DNA of 10,720 nt. It comes from CAZWCX01 sp964632945. GTDB lineage: Bacteria > Planctomycetota > MHYJ01 > WSZJ01 > CAZWCX01. Made by a program: the position numbers and the translations under genes. Every line of letters begins with the position of its first letter. Position 1 is the first letter of the stretch. The stretch lies in contig CAZWCX010000194.1 of the NCBI GenBank assembly GCA_964632945.1, forward strand, positions 1 to 10,720, written 5' to 3'. Under the pieces are notes generated by a model, which was given only the letters and a program-made list of their open reading frames with translations, searched no databases and was not told the origin of the DNA. Below are positions 9,694 to 10,720 of the stretch, one piece after another.

Positions 9694-9753
9694 GGCGCGC
9701 GCCGCGCCGCGACGCCCGCGGGCGGCCCCCGGATTCGAATCGCGGAAGACGCC

Positions 9754-10533
9754 ATGAAGACGCTGAAGATCGAAACCTCCGGTAACGTCACCACGGTCCG
9801 CCTCGCCCGCCCCGACGTGCGCAACGCCTTCGACGACACCATGGTGGCCGAGCTCGCCGAGGCCTTCCAGTCCCTCCCGGCCGCCACCCGCGTCGTCGTG
9901 CTCGCCGCCGAGGGGGACGTCTTCTGCTCGGGCGCCGACATCCAGTGGATGAAGAAGTCGAAGGACTACACCGAAGCGCAGAACGCGGCCGACGCCGCCG
10001 CCATGGCGGCGATGTTCCGCATCGTCGACGAGTGCCCCAAGCCGGTGGTCGGACGGATCCAGGGCCTCGCCCTCGGCGGCGGCTGCGGCCTCGTCGCCTG
10101 CTGCGACGTCGCCATCGCCGTCGAGGAGGCACAGTTCGGCTTCAGCGAGGTGCGCCTGGGCATCGTCCCCGCGGTGATTTCCACCTTCGTCCTGCCCGCC
10201 ATCGGCATGCGGGCGGCGCGCCGCTACTTCGTCACCGGCGAGCGCTTCTCCGCCCTGGAGGCGCACCGGCTCGGCCTCCTCCACGAGGTCGTCAAGGCGG
10301 ACCAGCTCGATCATCGCGTCGACGAGATCGTCAAGTTCATCCTCCAGTCGGGCCCGCTCGCCGTCGCAGCCGCCAAGGACCTCCTGCGCCATGTCGCCGA
10401 GCTGCCGCGCAACCTCGCCGTCGACCACACGGTCAAGACGATCGCGCGCCTGCGCGTCTCCGCCGAGGCGCAGGAGGGCCTGGGCGCCTTCCTGGGCAAG
10501 CGCAAGCCGAACTGGGCCTGGTTCGAGGGCTAG
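9754..10533 (+). CDS. liuC: Enoyl-CoA hydratase family protein, probable methylglutaconyl-CoA hydratase (LiuC/GnyH type)
   Basis: This crotonase-fold enzyme probably hydrates 3-methylglutaconyl-CoA, the product of the liuB-encoded enzyme, to HMG-CoA. The 259 residues show RNAFDD (23-28), the oxyanion loop FCSGADIQWM (57-66), LALGGGCGLVACCD (105-118) and the catalytic Glu132 in FSEVRLGIVPAVIS. The end GLGAFLGKRKPNW is typical of the family. Position 112 is Gly where classical enoyl-CoA hydratases have the second catalytic Glu (GGGCE). As I recall, the GnyH/LiuC branch also has GGGxGL and the PAVIS-xx-AIG-x-R-x-ARRYF signature seen here, so the assignment fits both sequence and neighbour. The ATG at 9754 has GGAAG 5 bases upstream. 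It has its own promoter. A general crotonase acting on another acyl-CoA cannot be excluded. Confidence 0.88.
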   Translation: MKTLKIETSGNVTTVRLARPDVRNAFDDTMVAELAEAFQSLPAATRVVVLAAEGDVFCSGADIQWMKKSKDYTEAQNAADAAAMAAMFRIVDECPKPVVGRIQGLALGGGCGLVACCDVAIAVEEAQFGFSEVRLGIVPAVISTFVLPAIGMRAARRYFVTGERFSALEAHRLGLLHEVVKADQLDHRVDEIVKFILQSGPLAVAAAKDLLRHVAELPRNLAVDHTVKTIARLRVSAEAQEGLGAFLGKRKPNWAWFEG

Positions 10534-10541
10534 TGGGGCTT

Positions 10542-10672
10542 CAACCTTGATTTCCCAGGTTGGTCCGGTCGCTTTTCGCGCCGGGCTTCGTTGCTCGTCG
10601 TCGGCGATGCACTGGGGCATCGCCTCCTCCGCGCGCCTTGCCGGGCGCGAAAATCGCCTCGGCCGAACCTAG
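10542..10672 (+). repeat. Composite structured intergenic element after liuC
   Basis: No gene is supported here. The stretch is dominated by nested inverted repeats. Two arms, 10557-10586 and 10640-10670, are imperfectly complementary, including TTTTCGCGCCGGGC against GCCGGGCGCGAAAA (13 of 14) and AGGTT against AACCT. Inside them lies a perfect 8-bp hairpin, GGCGATGC at 10603-10610 with GCATCGCC at 10617-10624. A further stem, CAACCT at 10542-10547 with AGGTTG at 10557-10562, would compete with the large arms for the same AGGTT. The element runs straight into the hairpin at 10669. It could be a dispersed repeat, a remnant of a small mobile element, or a structured 3' UTR. Confidence 0.6.
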
Positions 10673-10718
10673 CCCGGATTATTCGCGAGCAGCTTCGCTG
10701 TTCGCGAACAATCCGGCT
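10669..10718 (+). repeat. REP-like palindromic hairpin, second copy
   Basis: Positions 10674-10693 pair with 10697-10716 around a TTC loop, with one mismatch (10681/10709) and one G-T wobble in 20 positions. The leading 16 bases, CTAGCCCGGATTATTC at 10669-10684, are identical to the minus-strand sequence at 54-39, while the inner stem and loop differ from that copy but keep their complementarity. Relative to transcription of the gene upstream, the orientation is the same as behind ahcY. It lies 135 bp behind the liuC stop. No T-run follows within the window. Confidence 0.75.
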
Positions 10719-10720
10719 CC

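Noticed and set aside
9732..9741. Palindrome GATTCGAATC just before the liuC ribosome-binding site
   Set aside because: Only 10 bp and not repeated ahead of liuB, so chance is a sufficient explanation; noted in the liuC promoter entry.
9508..10620. A 370-codon minus-strand frame running through liuC from the structured element
   Set aside because: It is opposite an intact crotonase gene, has shadow-type composition, and its N-terminus is made from the inverted-repeat region. I keep only the repeat as a feature.
10542..10672. Integron attC site
   Set aside because: The palindromic layout is reminiscent, but the GTTRRRY and RYYYAAC core sites are not present at the ends and there is no integrase or cassette structure.

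Overview
The window is very GC-rich bacterial chromosomal DNA, densely packed with genes of a free-living heterotroph. The Ser/Thr kinase has an N-terminal zinc-ribbon-like segment and a long TPR-like tail, and sits beside a membrane-anchored LTxxQ-like protein and the leucine-catabolism genes. This recalls Planctomycetota and other deep-branching, signalling-rich phyla, but nothing here fixes the phylum. I see no rRNA, tRNA, CRISPR array, insertion sequence or phage gene.

Positions 1-6994 hold five genes on the minus strand. In transcription order they are: a receptor-type Ser/Thr kinase with a periodic TPR-like tail (3722-6994); an SRPBCC-fold protein whose ATG overlaps the kinase stop as ATGA (3093-3725); an HD-domain hydrolase (2340-2954); an XRE-type helix-turn-helix fused to a class III nucleotide cyclase (1512-2264); and S-adenosylhomocysteine hydrolase ahcY (51-1463). 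The middle three look like a small signalling set: a possible cyclic-nucleotide maker that carries its own DNA-binding domain, next to a metal-dependent hydrolase that could act on nucleotides. A perfect 17-bp palindrome sits just upstream of the predicted promoter of the cyclase gene.

The kinase gene is divergent from a plus-strand block (7179-10533). That block has a single-pass membrane protein with a Spy/CpxP-like LTxEQ pattern, the carboxyltransferase (beta) subunit of methylcrotonyl-CoA carboxylase (liuB), and a LiuC-type methylglutaconyl-CoA hydratase. The last two are consecutive steps of leucine/isovalerate catabolism. Each has its own promoter, and the two promoters are close copies of one another. 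The biotin-carrying alpha subunit is not in the window.

Both ends of the window carry long hairpins of one repeat family. They share an identical 16-mer (CTAGCCCGGATTATTC) in the same orientation relative to the gene they follow: one supplies the stop codon of ahcY, the other lies behind liuC. The second is preceded by about 130 bp of further nested inverted repeats, so the region after liuC looks like a composite structured intergenic element.
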